Shown one piece after another: positions 8,241 through 15,318 of a stretch of 64,000 bases of DNA (positions are counted from its first letter, which is position 1; each line of letters starts with the position of its first letter). The DNA lies in assembly GCA_024707365.1 (NCBI GenBank), contig JANPZV010000002.1, positions 144,558 through 208,557 on the forward strand, read 5' to 3'. The notes below the pieces were generated by a model. The model was not told the origin of the DNA. It was given only the letters and a program-made list of their open reading frames with translations, and did no database searches. Made by a program: the position numbers and the translations under genes. The stretch comes from Terricaulis sp. Its GTDB lineage: Bacteria > Pseudomonadota > Alphaproteobacteria > Caulobacterales > Aquidulcibacteraceae.

Positions 8241-8485
8241 AGGCCCAAGGGGCCCCTATCGATGTGATCGGCCACGTTTCTCTCGATTAGCGGTGGCGCA
8301 TTAAGGAATAGAAGCAAACGTCCAATGGCCGATTGGCACCCATCGCGGCGCGATGTACCTTCATCCGCAGAACTGACAGCATTATTTCAGGTTTGTTTCG
8401 GGTGCGATTGGATTTGACGGTTCATGGCCCCATTGCAGGGTTAAGCACCGCTTACCATCTCAGCAACACAACCCCAGGCGCCAAG

Positions 8486-8912
8486 ATGGACGAGACGATC
8501 AGCGAGGCGAATACGCAGTTTGATCGGGTGTTAGGCTTCGTCCCTCGGATAGATTCCAAGGCTTCCGCGCTCTTCGCGATGAATACCGGCGTCCTCACCG
8601 TAGGCACCTTGAATTTTCGCGCCTCGGACCTTGGCGTTTGGTACACCACGGTACCTGCTGTGGTCGGCTTGTTACTTACCGTCCTGAGCATCTTCACCTT
8701 GGTGGGGGGCAAGGATCACTGATCTGCCTTCCTCCAAATAGCGAACCGGACCGAAGCAGATCTCATCGCTCACGCCAAGGCTCGTAATCGCGAAGATCAC
8801 CTGAACGCTCATCTCGGACAAATCTGGCGCTACTCTGCCAGCATCGAGACTGGCGGCGATGGTGACAATTCAATCGTGTATCCTTCAGCGACCAGGACGC
8901 CAAAGGAAGTAG
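8486..8912 (+). pseudogene. Pycsar-effector-like membrane protein (PycTM/DUF5706 type), broken frame
   Basis: The likely start at 8486 gives MDETISEANTQFDRVLGF, then DSKASALFAMNTGVLTVG and a second hydrophobic segment WYTTVPAVVGLLLTVLSIFTLVGG. This is the two-helix pattern of the PycTM/DUF5706 family. The frame stops at TGA 8720-8722, just after a G6 run (8705-8710), but the family pattern continues downstream: QIANRTEADLIAHAKA and LNAHLGQIWRYSA are readable at about 8735-8850. A second shift near 8850 would give a final basic segment ending near 8912. In Pycsar systems such proteins disrupt the inner membrane when a cyclic pyrimidine nucleotide made by a partner cyclase binds them. No cyclase is visible in the element. 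Confidence 0.55.
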
Positions 8913-9586
8913 TCAAGTTGGTAGCGGAACGGCAAACCCCACAGCTTTGCAACAATCGATGCCACATCTTGATACATCGCATGTTGATCGCGGGTTAGGT
9001 GAACTACGCCCGGCCACGCCGCCAGCGTCCACTTGAGATTCCTTTTGCCGGCCTCGCTCCGCAGGCCCCGCGCGACATCTAGATCAACGGGCACTTCCAA
9101 ACCCTTCTCAAATTCGATGCCAAGCCCGTACTCGCGATGCAAAACCACATTGTTGCACGCCTCCATCAGAAAAATGTTTAGGGCTTTACGCGCTGGGGCC
9201 CATCTACTCCCCCGCGAAATTTCCTCTTTGGTAAGATGGCGGCCAACTCATCGGTAAGCGCGTCCAAATTGGATGCGAACTGGTCGCCCCCTCCCGATGT
9301 TTTTTAACAATGAAGGGTTGGCGCAGAACTCGCGCGCCGTAGCTATGCCACCGATTCCAACCATCGATCGCAACACAGGTGCCGCGATCGTAATGCCCGC
9401 GAGTCGCCTCTGGGCCGCGTTGACAATGTTGCCCCCTCCTGTCGCCATCAGCCCTCTGGCCTCCTCTGGTGCGAGATTAGCTGCAATGTGATTGGAGCCT
9501 CCGCCATACGACCTCTCGATGAGTTCTGGACAAAGGAAAACAACGACGGATAGGCTGACCGCACCGCATCTGGAGGCCAGATACAT
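8885..9586 (-). pseudogene. Unrecognised protein with apparent frameshifts
   Basis: Two minus-strand frames (9586-9248 and 9166-8885) are in the same phase, separated by an in-frame TGA. The intervening sequence reads sensibly if two indels are assumed (...SLLKNIGGGDQFASNLDALTDEL... then HLTKEEISRGSRWAPARKALNIF). The joined protein would be about 230 residues. Its C-terminal part (ARKALNIFLMEACNNVVLHREYGLG...WPGVVHLTRDQHAMYQ...LDYFLW) has the look of a real globular protein, with conserved-type aromatic and charged residues. I do not recognise the family. Its assumed start (9586) is only 2 bp from the divergent restriction candidate's start (9589), so one of the two starts is probably wrong. 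Confidence 0.4.
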
Positions 9587-9588
9587 TG

Positions 9589-10535
9589 ATGCTCAAGGTC
9601 GTCACCGCCTTCGAATCAGCAAAAAAGAAATTACGACCAAGCGCAGCCCGCTTTGGAGAGCGCCCTGGCCGTCGTTGCCGTATGTCTGGAAACGCTTAGC
9701 AAAGAAGCCAAAACCGAAGCCTTCGGGAACTACAGCTCTGGACCTAACGCCATTCCTTACCACGTGGCGCGCACTCAAACCAACATCTCGCGCCCGTTTC
9801 GAAGCGAGATGTTTGAAGGAGACCCCCAAGCATGGGCGAAGTTAAGCGGGGCATTGCAGGCTTCGCTCGCTGCCAAAGGCGCCCCCCATCAGCAGCGCCG
9901 ACTTTGATCGCACGATCTACACAGCGGTTACGGCGTTCAGCCTCACGTACGATCTTTGGAAACCCAAGAGTCGCAAGACGCCTGGGACCTTCTTTGAGGT
10001 GCTTATTGGAGCAATATGCCGTCAACGCTTTCCCGACTATCGGTTGTCGAAACACATCCCGATCAAAGATGTCGGAATCGCTGAACAGGTCGCCGACGTT
10101 TTGGATGTTGCGGGGGAGAATGCGCAGGAGGACTTGGAAACATTCAGCGGCGATGCGGTGTCAACGGATTTGGTGATTACGAACCCCTCCACGGATCGTG
10201 CCGCAATCATTCCTTTAAAGATCACGACGCGCGAGAGAATCGTTCAACCGTTTGCCCATCAGCGCATTGTGGATTCTGCATTCCCCGGTCGCTACGCAAG
10301 CTTCATCGCCTGCATCAGCGAAGTTCAACGTGACGATAAAACTCAAACGGTGAAGCAAGTTTGCGTTCCCGGCACTGTCGCGCTGTTTCAGAAGCACCTC
10401 GCGAAGATTCAGGGTCTCTATTATTGCGACATTCCCGTTCGTTATGCGGCCGCGGACTTCCAGCAAGTTTTGCCGGTCCAGAGCTTCCATAAATTGTTGG
10501 AAGATGTCAGCACGCACCTCGGGCGGTCAGCATAA
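9589..10535 (+). CDS. Putative type II restriction endonuclease, two apparent frameshifts
   Basis: The start MLKVVTAFESAKK at 9589 is followed by a first frame change at an A-rich run (9621-9630), then LESALAVVAVCLETL...MFEGDPQAWAKLSG, then a second change at a C6 run (9882-9887), leading into SSADFDRTIYTAVTAFSLTYDLWKPKSRKTPGTFFEVLIG and on to the stop. The repaired protein would be about 314 residues. A PD-(D/E)XK-like stretch is visible near STDLVITN...AIIPLKITTRERIVQPFAHQRI. The role as restriction enzyme is inferred mainly from its tail-to-tail position, 2 bp from the methyltransferase stop. Both shifts look like one-base insertions in homopolymers, so the gene may be intact in the organism. 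Confidence 0.6.
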
Positions 10536-10537
10536 GT

Positions 10538-11644
10538 TTAAACAGGCAGCGCAAATTGCCTCGACGCAGCGGACGCTATCGCCCGTTGTCCGCGCTTTTC
10601 CGACGGCAGTTTCTTGCCGTCCAACATGCGCAAAATGGCTTCACCAGCGACCCGCGCAAGCGGTGGAGGCACTGCGTTGCCGATCTGGGTTCGCACGTCC
10701 ATTCGGTTTCCGTGGAACACAAACTCATCGGGGAATCCCTGTAGTCGCGCCGCTTCCCTTGGTGTAATCGCTCGATTCTCAGATGGGTGACCGTAACGCC
10801 CCCGAGTGAAGCTATCAAAGCCGACGGTGATAGTCGGACACAGCCCATCCCAGCTCAGTCGCCCGTACACGTCCGGCCAGCCACCAGTCTTGGTGTTGAC
10901 CACCTGATGACAAGGCAAGCGCAGGTCCCACGGAATATCCTGCCATCCACCGCCCTGCGGGACGTGAGAGAACCGCTCCTCATTGAGCTTGGTGATGCGA
11001 CATTTTTGGTGGTTGGATATGGCGGGATGCACCGAATAATCGTCTGGAGGACTTGGTAGGTCGCCGATTACGTCCCTAACCGTCTTCTTCTCCTCACTTA
11101 GGCAAAGCATGGGGTTTGCTGCGCCCAGATCCTTGCGCAAGCCTATCATCAGAAAACGACTGCGTGTCTGCGCTAGGCCGAAGTTGCTTCCGCAAACTTG
11201 AAAATAAGAAAGGTGATAGTCGCGAAGAGTCTCTTCGATCTCTTCGAGAAACGGCTGCCCGCGCTTCTGTCCGAAAATCTGCACGTTCTCGAAGAGTATC
11301 GCTTTCGGGCACATCTCGTGGACAAGCCGCGCGTACTCTAGAACCAGACGATTTCGCGGGTCGTGTAGGAATGCCGCTCCTCGACGCTGCTTGGAAAAGC
11401 CCTGACATGGCGGCCCGCCAGAAAACAGGTCGAGCTCCCCCACACCAATGCCGTAATCCCTCAAAAGGGTACGCCCAGAAACTGCGACGGCGTCCATCGT
11501 TCGCCCATGGTCTCCGAGATTTGCGTTGTGCGTCACGATGTGGGCTGGGACGTTGTCGAACGCGCACACGACTTCGAAGCCTGCTTGCGACAAGCCAAGC
11601 GACATCCCGCCAGCACCACAGAAGGACTCAATCGCCTTCGGCAT
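10538..11644 (-). CDS. DNA C5-cytosine methyltransferase
   Basis: 368 residues, intact. The ordered motifs of 5-methylcytosine methyltransferases are all present: motif I SFCGAGGMSLGL (about 7-18), motif IV GGPPCQGFS with the catalytic Cys80, motif VI ENV, motif VIII QTRSRFLMIG, motif IX-like LCPTITVGF and motif X GNAVPPPLA. It transfers a methyl group from S-adenosylmethionine to C5 of cytosine in a specific recognition sequence, which cannot be read from the protein alone. Convergent with the putative restriction enzyme, it forms a type II restriction-modification pair. It lies beside the right end of the element, next to the element-borne tRNA. Confidence 0.93.
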   Translation of the reverse strand: MPKAIESFCGAGGMSLGLSQAGFEVVCAFDNVPAHIVTHNANLGDHGRTMDAVAVSGRTLLRDYGIGVGELDLFSGGPPCQGFSKQRRGAAFLHDPRNRLVLEYARLVHEMCPKAILFENVQIFGQKRGQPFLEEIEETLRDYHLSYFQVCGSNFGLAQTRSRFLMIGLRKDLGAANPMLCLSEEKKTVRDVIGDLPSPPDDYSVHPAISNHQKCRITKLNEERFSHVPQGGGWQDIPWDLRLPCHQVVNTKTGGWPDVYGRLSWDGLCPTITVGFDSFTRGRYGHPSENRAITPREAARLQGFPDEFVFHGNRMDVRTQIGNAVPPPLARVAGEAILRMLDGKKLPSEKRGQRAIASAASRQFALPV

Positions 11645-11733
11645 CTTTACGCCGCCTCTCGCCGAATCTACCGTTCAAAGTTTGATGATGGCCAAAGGCT
11701 GATCCTTGGGCAATCGGGCCACTCCCGTAAACG

Positions 11734-11810
11734 TGGCGACCCCGGCGTGACTCGAACACGCAACCGATCGCTTAGAAGGCGATTGCTCTATCCAGTTGAG
11801 CTACGGGGTC
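11734..11810 (-). tRNA. Complete tRNA-Arg(UCU) carried by the element
   Basis: 77 nt on the minus strand with encoded CCA (11734-11736). The acceptor GACCCCG (11804-11810) pairs with CGGGGTC (11738-11744). The anticodon stem is ATCGC/GCGAT, the loop CTTCTAA with anticodon TCT (11774-11776), and the T arm GCGTG-TTCGAGT-CACGC. It lies inside the element, 86 bp from the attR core, with the methyltransferase on its other side. From position 8 to the start of the T stem it is identical to the split host tRNA, but its acceptor and T stems differ. It probably supplies the Arg(UCU) function destroyed by insertion. Confidence 0.93.
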
Positions 11811-11817
11811 GACTACA

Positions 11818-11836
11818 CGGTTCGTAACACGGTTCG
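11818..11836. promoter_or_regulatory. Two CGGTTCG repeats, candidate integrase arm sites (right)
   Basis: CGGTTCG at 11818-11824 and 11830-11836, both inside the longer repeat ACACGGTTCG, 60-80 bp from the attR core. They match the three copies near the left end and have the same orientation on the plus strand. Confidence 0.5.
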
Positions 11837-11896
11837 CAGCGCGCAGGCATTCCCCTAACCGACTCATCTGCCACACTTTTTCAGAGTCCAAGCCTC

Positions 11897-11906
11897 CGCT
11901 TAGAAG
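11897..11906. repeat. attR core CGCTTAGAAG
   Basis: Right copy of the 10-bp attachment core. Sequence to its right is host tRNA (5' half); sequence to its left (CAAGCCTC on the plus strand) is unrelated to tRNA and belongs to the element. Confidence 0.88.
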
Positions 11907-11938
11907 GCGATTGCTCTATCCAGTTGAGCTACGGGCGC
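11897..11938 (-). pseudogene. 5' half of split host tRNA-Arg(UCU), attR side
   Basis: On the minus strand this gives GCGCCCG (11932-11938), the D arm GCTCAACTGGATAGAGC and the 5' anticodon stem ATCGC, running into the loop CTTCTAA. It then continues into element DNA that has no T arm or matching acceptor, so this copy cannot fold into a tRNA. It is completed by 2143-2187. Confidence 0.9.
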
Positions 11939-11957
11939 TTTTTAAAAGCGGCTTGGT

Positions 11958-12263
11958 CTAGTGCGACCAGGGCTCGCGCCGGCTGAACGCGAAATTGTCG
12001 CCGTAGGCGCGCGGGATGCGCTTGGGCTCTGGCCGATCGATCACCTGATGCGGGATGGCGTGCGCACGGGCGAAAGCGATGGCTTGCTCTTTTGTATCGA
12101 AGGTGATGCGCACCTGGCCGTTGGGATCGGCCGAGCTTGTCCAGCCCATCAGCGCTTCGGTGCGCGGGGCGGAGGCGGCGACAAATTCGAGCCGCCATTT
12201 GCGTGTGGCGGCCTTGCCTGATTGCATCGCGTTCTTCGCGGGGCGGTAGATTTTCGCCAGCAT
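11958..12263 (-). CDS. NDUFS4-like NADH dehydrogenase (complex I) accessory subunit
   Basis: 101 residues. The sequence matches the ETC complex I conserved-region family: ARIYRP-type start (MLAKIYRPAKNAMQSGK), then WRLEF, LMGWTSSADPNGQVRITFDTKEQAIAFAR and a C-terminal YGDNFAFSRREPWSH. Length and ending are typical of alphaproteobacterial homologues of the mitochondrial 18-kDa subunit. It would sit on the peripheral arm of complex I at the inner membrane. The gene stands just outside the attR junction; the split tRNA-Arg lies 20 bp beyond its stop on the same strand. Confidence 0.9.
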   Translation of the reverse strand: MLAKIYRPAKNAMQSGKAATRKWRLEFVAASAPRTEALMGWTSSADPNGQVRITFDTKEQAIAFARAHAIPHQVIDRPEPKRIPRAYGDNFAFSRREPWSH

Positions 12264-12307
12264 GTCCGATCTCGCCTTCTCGCGCCCTGCTACAATAGCG
12301 CGGCCGA

Positions 12308-12337
12308 TAAGAAAAGGGCGGCCCCGAGAAGCCGCCC
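12308..12337 (-). terminator. Rho-independent terminator of hupB
   Basis: On the minus strand GGGCGGC (12331-12337) and GCCGCCC (12316-12322) form a 7-bp GC stem with an 8-nt loop, followed by TTTTCTT. It begins 10 bp after the hupB stop. Confidence 0.8.
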
Positions 12338-12346
12338 CTTCTGGCG

Positions 12347-12619
12347 TCAGTTCAGCGCATCTTTCAGCGCCTTGCCGGCGCGGAAGCGGGCTTTTTTGCC
12401 AGCCGGCACCTTCACCTCTTCCTTGGTTTGCGGATTGCGCGCGATGCGCTCGGCGGTTTCCTTCACGTCGAACACGCCGAACGCCGGCAGGCGAATATCA
12501 TCCCCGCGCTTGAGCGCGTCCGTCATGGCTTCAAACACGGCGTTGACGATCTCTTCGGCGCGCATCTTCGACTCGCCCGTACGCTCGGCGACGTCCGCGA
12601 CCAATTCTGCTTTGTTCAT
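12347..12619 (-). CDS. hupB: DNA-binding protein HU
   Basis: 90 residues, the standard HU length. The sequence starts MNKAELVADVAERTGESKMRAEEIVNAVFEAM and contains the DNA-binding arm signature IRLPAFGVFDVKETAERIARNPQTKEEVKVPAGKKARFRAGKALKDALN. HU is a small histone-like dimer that bends and compacts DNA in the nucleoid. Its place directly after lon is the common bacterial order. It is preceded by two strong hairpins at 12682-12721 and followed by its own terminator. Confidence 0.96.
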   Translation of the reverse strand: MNKAELVADVAERTGESKMRAEEIVNAVFEAMTDALKRGDDIRLPAFGVFDVKETAERIARNPQTKEEVKVPAGKKARFRAGKALKDALN

Positions 12620-12681
12620 GCTAACCCCCGCAAATATGCGTTTTTTCTATGGGAGATTGCGGCGGCGTCTCCCTGCACGCC

Positions 12682-12721
12682 GTCGCCGATAAGGCGACGC
12701 TAGGGGATTTCGCCCCCTAGC
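12682..12721. other. Two adjacent hairpins between lon and hupB
   Basis: GTCGCC (12682-12687) pairs with GGCGAC (12693-12698), and GCTAGGGG (12699-12706) pairs perfectly with CCCCTAGC (12714-12721). No T run follows on either strand. They may terminate or process the lon transcript, or lie in the hupB leader. Confidence 0.5.
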
Positions 12722-12748
12722 GCAAGCTTTTGGAAGGAAAAGCGCCGC

Positions 12749-15148
12749 CTAGTGCGGGCGGGCGCCCTCGCGATCCTCGGTTCCCGAGGCGCGCCGGACC
12801 TCCGCCAGCTCATCCTCATCGGTCCATTCGACCGGGGTGAGCGTGCCCGCGAGCGCCTTGGCCAGCACCTCGTCCACGGTCGAAACCGGGACGATTTCCA
12901 GGCCCGATTTCACGTTCTCGGGGATGTCGGCGAGATCCTTTTCGTTATCTTTCGGGATCAGCACCGTGCGGATGCCGCCGCGCAGCGCGGCCAGCAGCTT
13001 TTCCTTGAGCCCGCCAATCGGCAGCACGCGCCCGCGCAGGGTGATTTCACCCGTCATGGCCACGTCCTTGCGGATCGGCACGCCGGTGAGCACCGAGACG
13101 ATGGCGGTGGCCATGGCCACGCCCGCCGAGGGGCCGTCCTTCGGGGTCGCCCCCTCGGGCACGTGGACGTGAATGTCCCGCTGGCGGAACACGGGCGGCT
13201 TGACGCCGAACTGGATCGACCGCGAGCGCACATAGGACGAGGCGGCCGAGATCGATTCCTTCATCACGTCGCGCAGATTGCCCGTCACCGTCATCGCGCC
13301 CTTGCCGGGCATGGCGACGGCTTCGATCGTGAGCAGATCCCCGCCCACCTCGGTCCAGGCGAGGCCCGTGACGACACCGACGCGATCTTCGAGCTCAGTC
13401 TCGCCATAGCGATATTTCCACACGCCGGCATAGTCAGGCAGGTTTTCGGCGGTGACATGCACTGCGCTCGCCTTCTTCTGCTCGATCTCACGCACGGCCT
13501 TGCGGGCGAGGTTTGAGAGTTCACGCTCAAGGCTGCGCACGCCCGCTTCGCGGGTGTAGCGGCGCACGAGATCGCGGATGGCGTCATCGGAAACGGAGAA
13601 TTCCTTCTCCTTGAGGCCGTTCATCTCAAGCTGCTTGGGCAGCAAGTGGCGCTTGGCGATCTCGACCTTCTCATCCTCGGTGTAGCCGGGGATGCGAATG
13701 ATCTCCATGCGGTCCAGCAAGGGCTGGGGCATGTTGAGACTGTTGGCCGTGGTGATGAACATCACGTCAGAGAGATCGTAATCGACCTCGAGATAGTGAT
13801 CGTTGAACGTCGAGTTCTGCGCCGGATCGAGCACTTCAAGCAGCGCCGCCGCCGGATCGCCGCGATAATCGGCGCCGAGCTTGTCAATCTCATCGAGCAA
13901 GAACAGCGGATTGCCGCTCTTGGCCTTCTTCATCGATTGGATCACCCGCCCCGGCATCGAGCCGATATAAGTGCGGCGGTGGCCGCGGATTTCGGCTTCA
14001 TCGCGCACCCCGCCCAGCGACACGCGCACGAAATCGCGCCCCGTCGCCTTGGCGATGGATTTGCCAAGCGAGGTTTTGCCGACGCCCGGAGGGCCGACAA
14101 GGCAAAGGATCGGCCCGCGCACTTTGGCGGTGCGCGCCTGCACGGCGAGATATTCAAGGATGCGATCCTTGACCTTCTCAAGCCCATAATGATCCTCGTT
14201 CAAGACCTGCTCGGCCTTGTCGATGTCCTTTTTAACGGGCTTTTTCTGGCCCCAGGGCAGCGAGAGAATCCAATCGAGATAATTGCGGACCACGGTGGAT
14301 TCCGCACTCATCGGGCTCATCTGGCGCAGCTTCTTGAGTTCGGCTTCGGCCTTGGCCTTGGCTTCCTTCGGCAGCTTCTTTTGGCGGATGCGCGCTTCGA
14401 GTTCGGCGATATCGTCGCGCCCGTCCTCGCCTTCGCCCAGCTCGCGCTGGATCGCCTTCATCTGCTCGTTGAGATAATATTCGCGCTGCGTCTTTTCCAT
14501 TTGACGCTTTACGCGGTTGCGGATTTTGCGCTCGACCTGCAACATGCCGATCTCGCCTTCGATGAGGGCGAGGATGCGCTCAAGCCGCTGGGGCACGTCC
14601 GCCTGTTCGAGCAGCGCCTGCTTATCGGGGATTTTCACCGTGAGATGCGCGGCGACGGAATCGGCGAGCCGCGCGGGCTCGGTGATCTGGCCGATGGCCT
14701 GGTGCACGTCCGGCGGGGTCTTGCGCGAGAGCTTGACGTAATTGTCCCACTGATCGGACACCGCGCGCGCCACCGCGCGCGCTTCGGGCGTATCGGCGTT
14801 GGTTTCTTCGATCGGCTCGATCTCGGCTTCAAAATAATCGCCGTTTTCGATGAAGCGCGTCACGCGCGCGCGCTCGCCGCCTTCGACGAGGACGCGGACG
14901 GTGCCATCGGGCAGTTTCAGCAATTGCACCACGGTGGCGACAGTGCCCACCGTGAAGATGCGCTCCGCCGAGGGCTCGTCTTCGGACGCGTCCATCTGCG
15001 CGGCGAGCAGGATCTGCTTGTCCTTGCGCATCACTTCATCGAGCGCGCGTACTGATTTTTCGCGGCCCACAAAAAGCGGCGCGGCCATCTTCGGATACAC
15101 GACGATATCGCGCAGCGGCAGAACAGGCAGGATGCGGCTTTCAGCCAT
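12749..15148 (-). CDS. lon: ATP-dependent protease Lon
   Basis: 799 residues, normal for LonA. The N-terminal substrate domain starts LPVLPLRDIVVYPKMAAPLFVGR. A coiled region follows, then the AAA+ module with Walker A GPPGVGKTS (about residue 356) and Walker B LFLLDEID. The proteolytic domain has the catalytic Ser in PKDGPSAG and the catalytic Lys in GGLKEKLLAALRGG. Lon degrades misfolded and regulatory proteins in the cytoplasm; in Caulobacter relatives it controls DnaA and CcrM turnover. The gene follows clpX on the same strand with a 170-bp gap that probably contains its own promoter. The frame is intact. Confidence 0.98.
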   Translation of the reverse strand: MAESRILPVLPLRDIVVYPKMAAPLFVGREKSVRALDEVMRKDKQILLAAQMDASEDEPSAERIFTVGTVATVVQLLKLPDGTVRVLVEGGERARVTRFIENGDYFEAEIEPIEETNADTPEARAVARAVSDQWDNYVKLSRKTPPDVHQAIGQITEPARLADSVAAHLTVKIPDKQALLEQADVPQRLERILALIEGEIGMLQVERKIRNRVKRQMEKTQREYYLNEQMKAIQRELGEGEDGRDDIAELEARIRQKKLPKEAKAKAEAELKKLRQMSPMSAESTVVRNYLDWILSLPWGQKKPVKKDIDKAEQVLNEDHYGLEKVKDRILEYLAVQARTAKVRGPILCLVGPPGVGKTSLGKSIAKATGRDFVRVSLGGVRDEAEIRGHRRTYIGSMPGRVIQSMKKAKSGNPLFLLDEIDKLGADYRGDPAAALLEVLDPAQNSTFNDHYLEVDYDLSDVMFITTANSLNMPQPLLDRMEIIRIPGYTEDEKVEIAKRHLLPKQLEMNGLKEKEFSVSDDAIRDLVRRYTREAGVRSLERELSNLARKAVREIEQKKASAVHVTAENLPDYAGVWKYRYGETELEDRVGVVTGLAWTEVGGDLLTIEAVAMPGKGAMTVTGNLRDVMKESISAASSYVRSRSIQFGVKPPVFRQRDIHVHVPEGATPKDGPSAGVAMATAIVSVLTGVPIRKDVAMTGEITLRGRVLPIGGLKEKLLAALRGGIRTVLIPKDNEKDLADIPENVKSGLEIVPVSTVDEVLAKALAGTLTPVEWTDEDELAEVRRASGTEDREGARPH

Positions 15149-15318
15149 AGAGAACTCCTCCGCCAGCGCGCGGCTTGGGCAGGCCCCAGGCAGCAGGCGG
15201 CGTTAACATCTCAAAATGTGGAAGCGTTCGCGCCCAGCTTCAAGTGCTGGCGCCAAACGCGCGTGTGCGTTCACGGGGATGTTCCGCGCGCGGACGAAAC
15301 GTGCGCAACCAAACGGTG

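Larger units (their letters stand above)
2178..11906. mobile_element. Integrative element inserted in tRNA-Arg(UCU), about 9.7 kb
   Basis: The boundaries are two copies of the 10-bp core CGCTTAGAAG (2178-2187 and 11897-11906), each fused to one half of a single tRNA-Arg gene. Between them lie a tyrosine recombinase beside the left end, an AlpA-like DNA-binding protein, a large primase-helicase, an XRE regulator, a methyltransferase with a candidate restriction enzyme, a Pycsar-type effector remnant, and a complete tRNA-Arg(UCU) at the right end. There are no capsid, tail or conjugation genes. The replication and excision module plus defence cargo resembles phage satellites or small integrative islands rather than a full prophage. 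The crossover lies within the anticodon loop, a known target of tyrosine integrases. Confidence 0.92.

Noticed and set aside
11897..11938. A second tRNA-Arg gene next to the intact one
   Set aside because: Only the 5' half is present; the sequence after the anticodon loop does not form a T arm, and the missing half lies at 2143-2187.
13646..15055. A 469-codon open frame antisense to lon
   Set aside because: It is the mirror of a well-supported lon gene and shows repetitive His/Arg/Leu composition without any family features.
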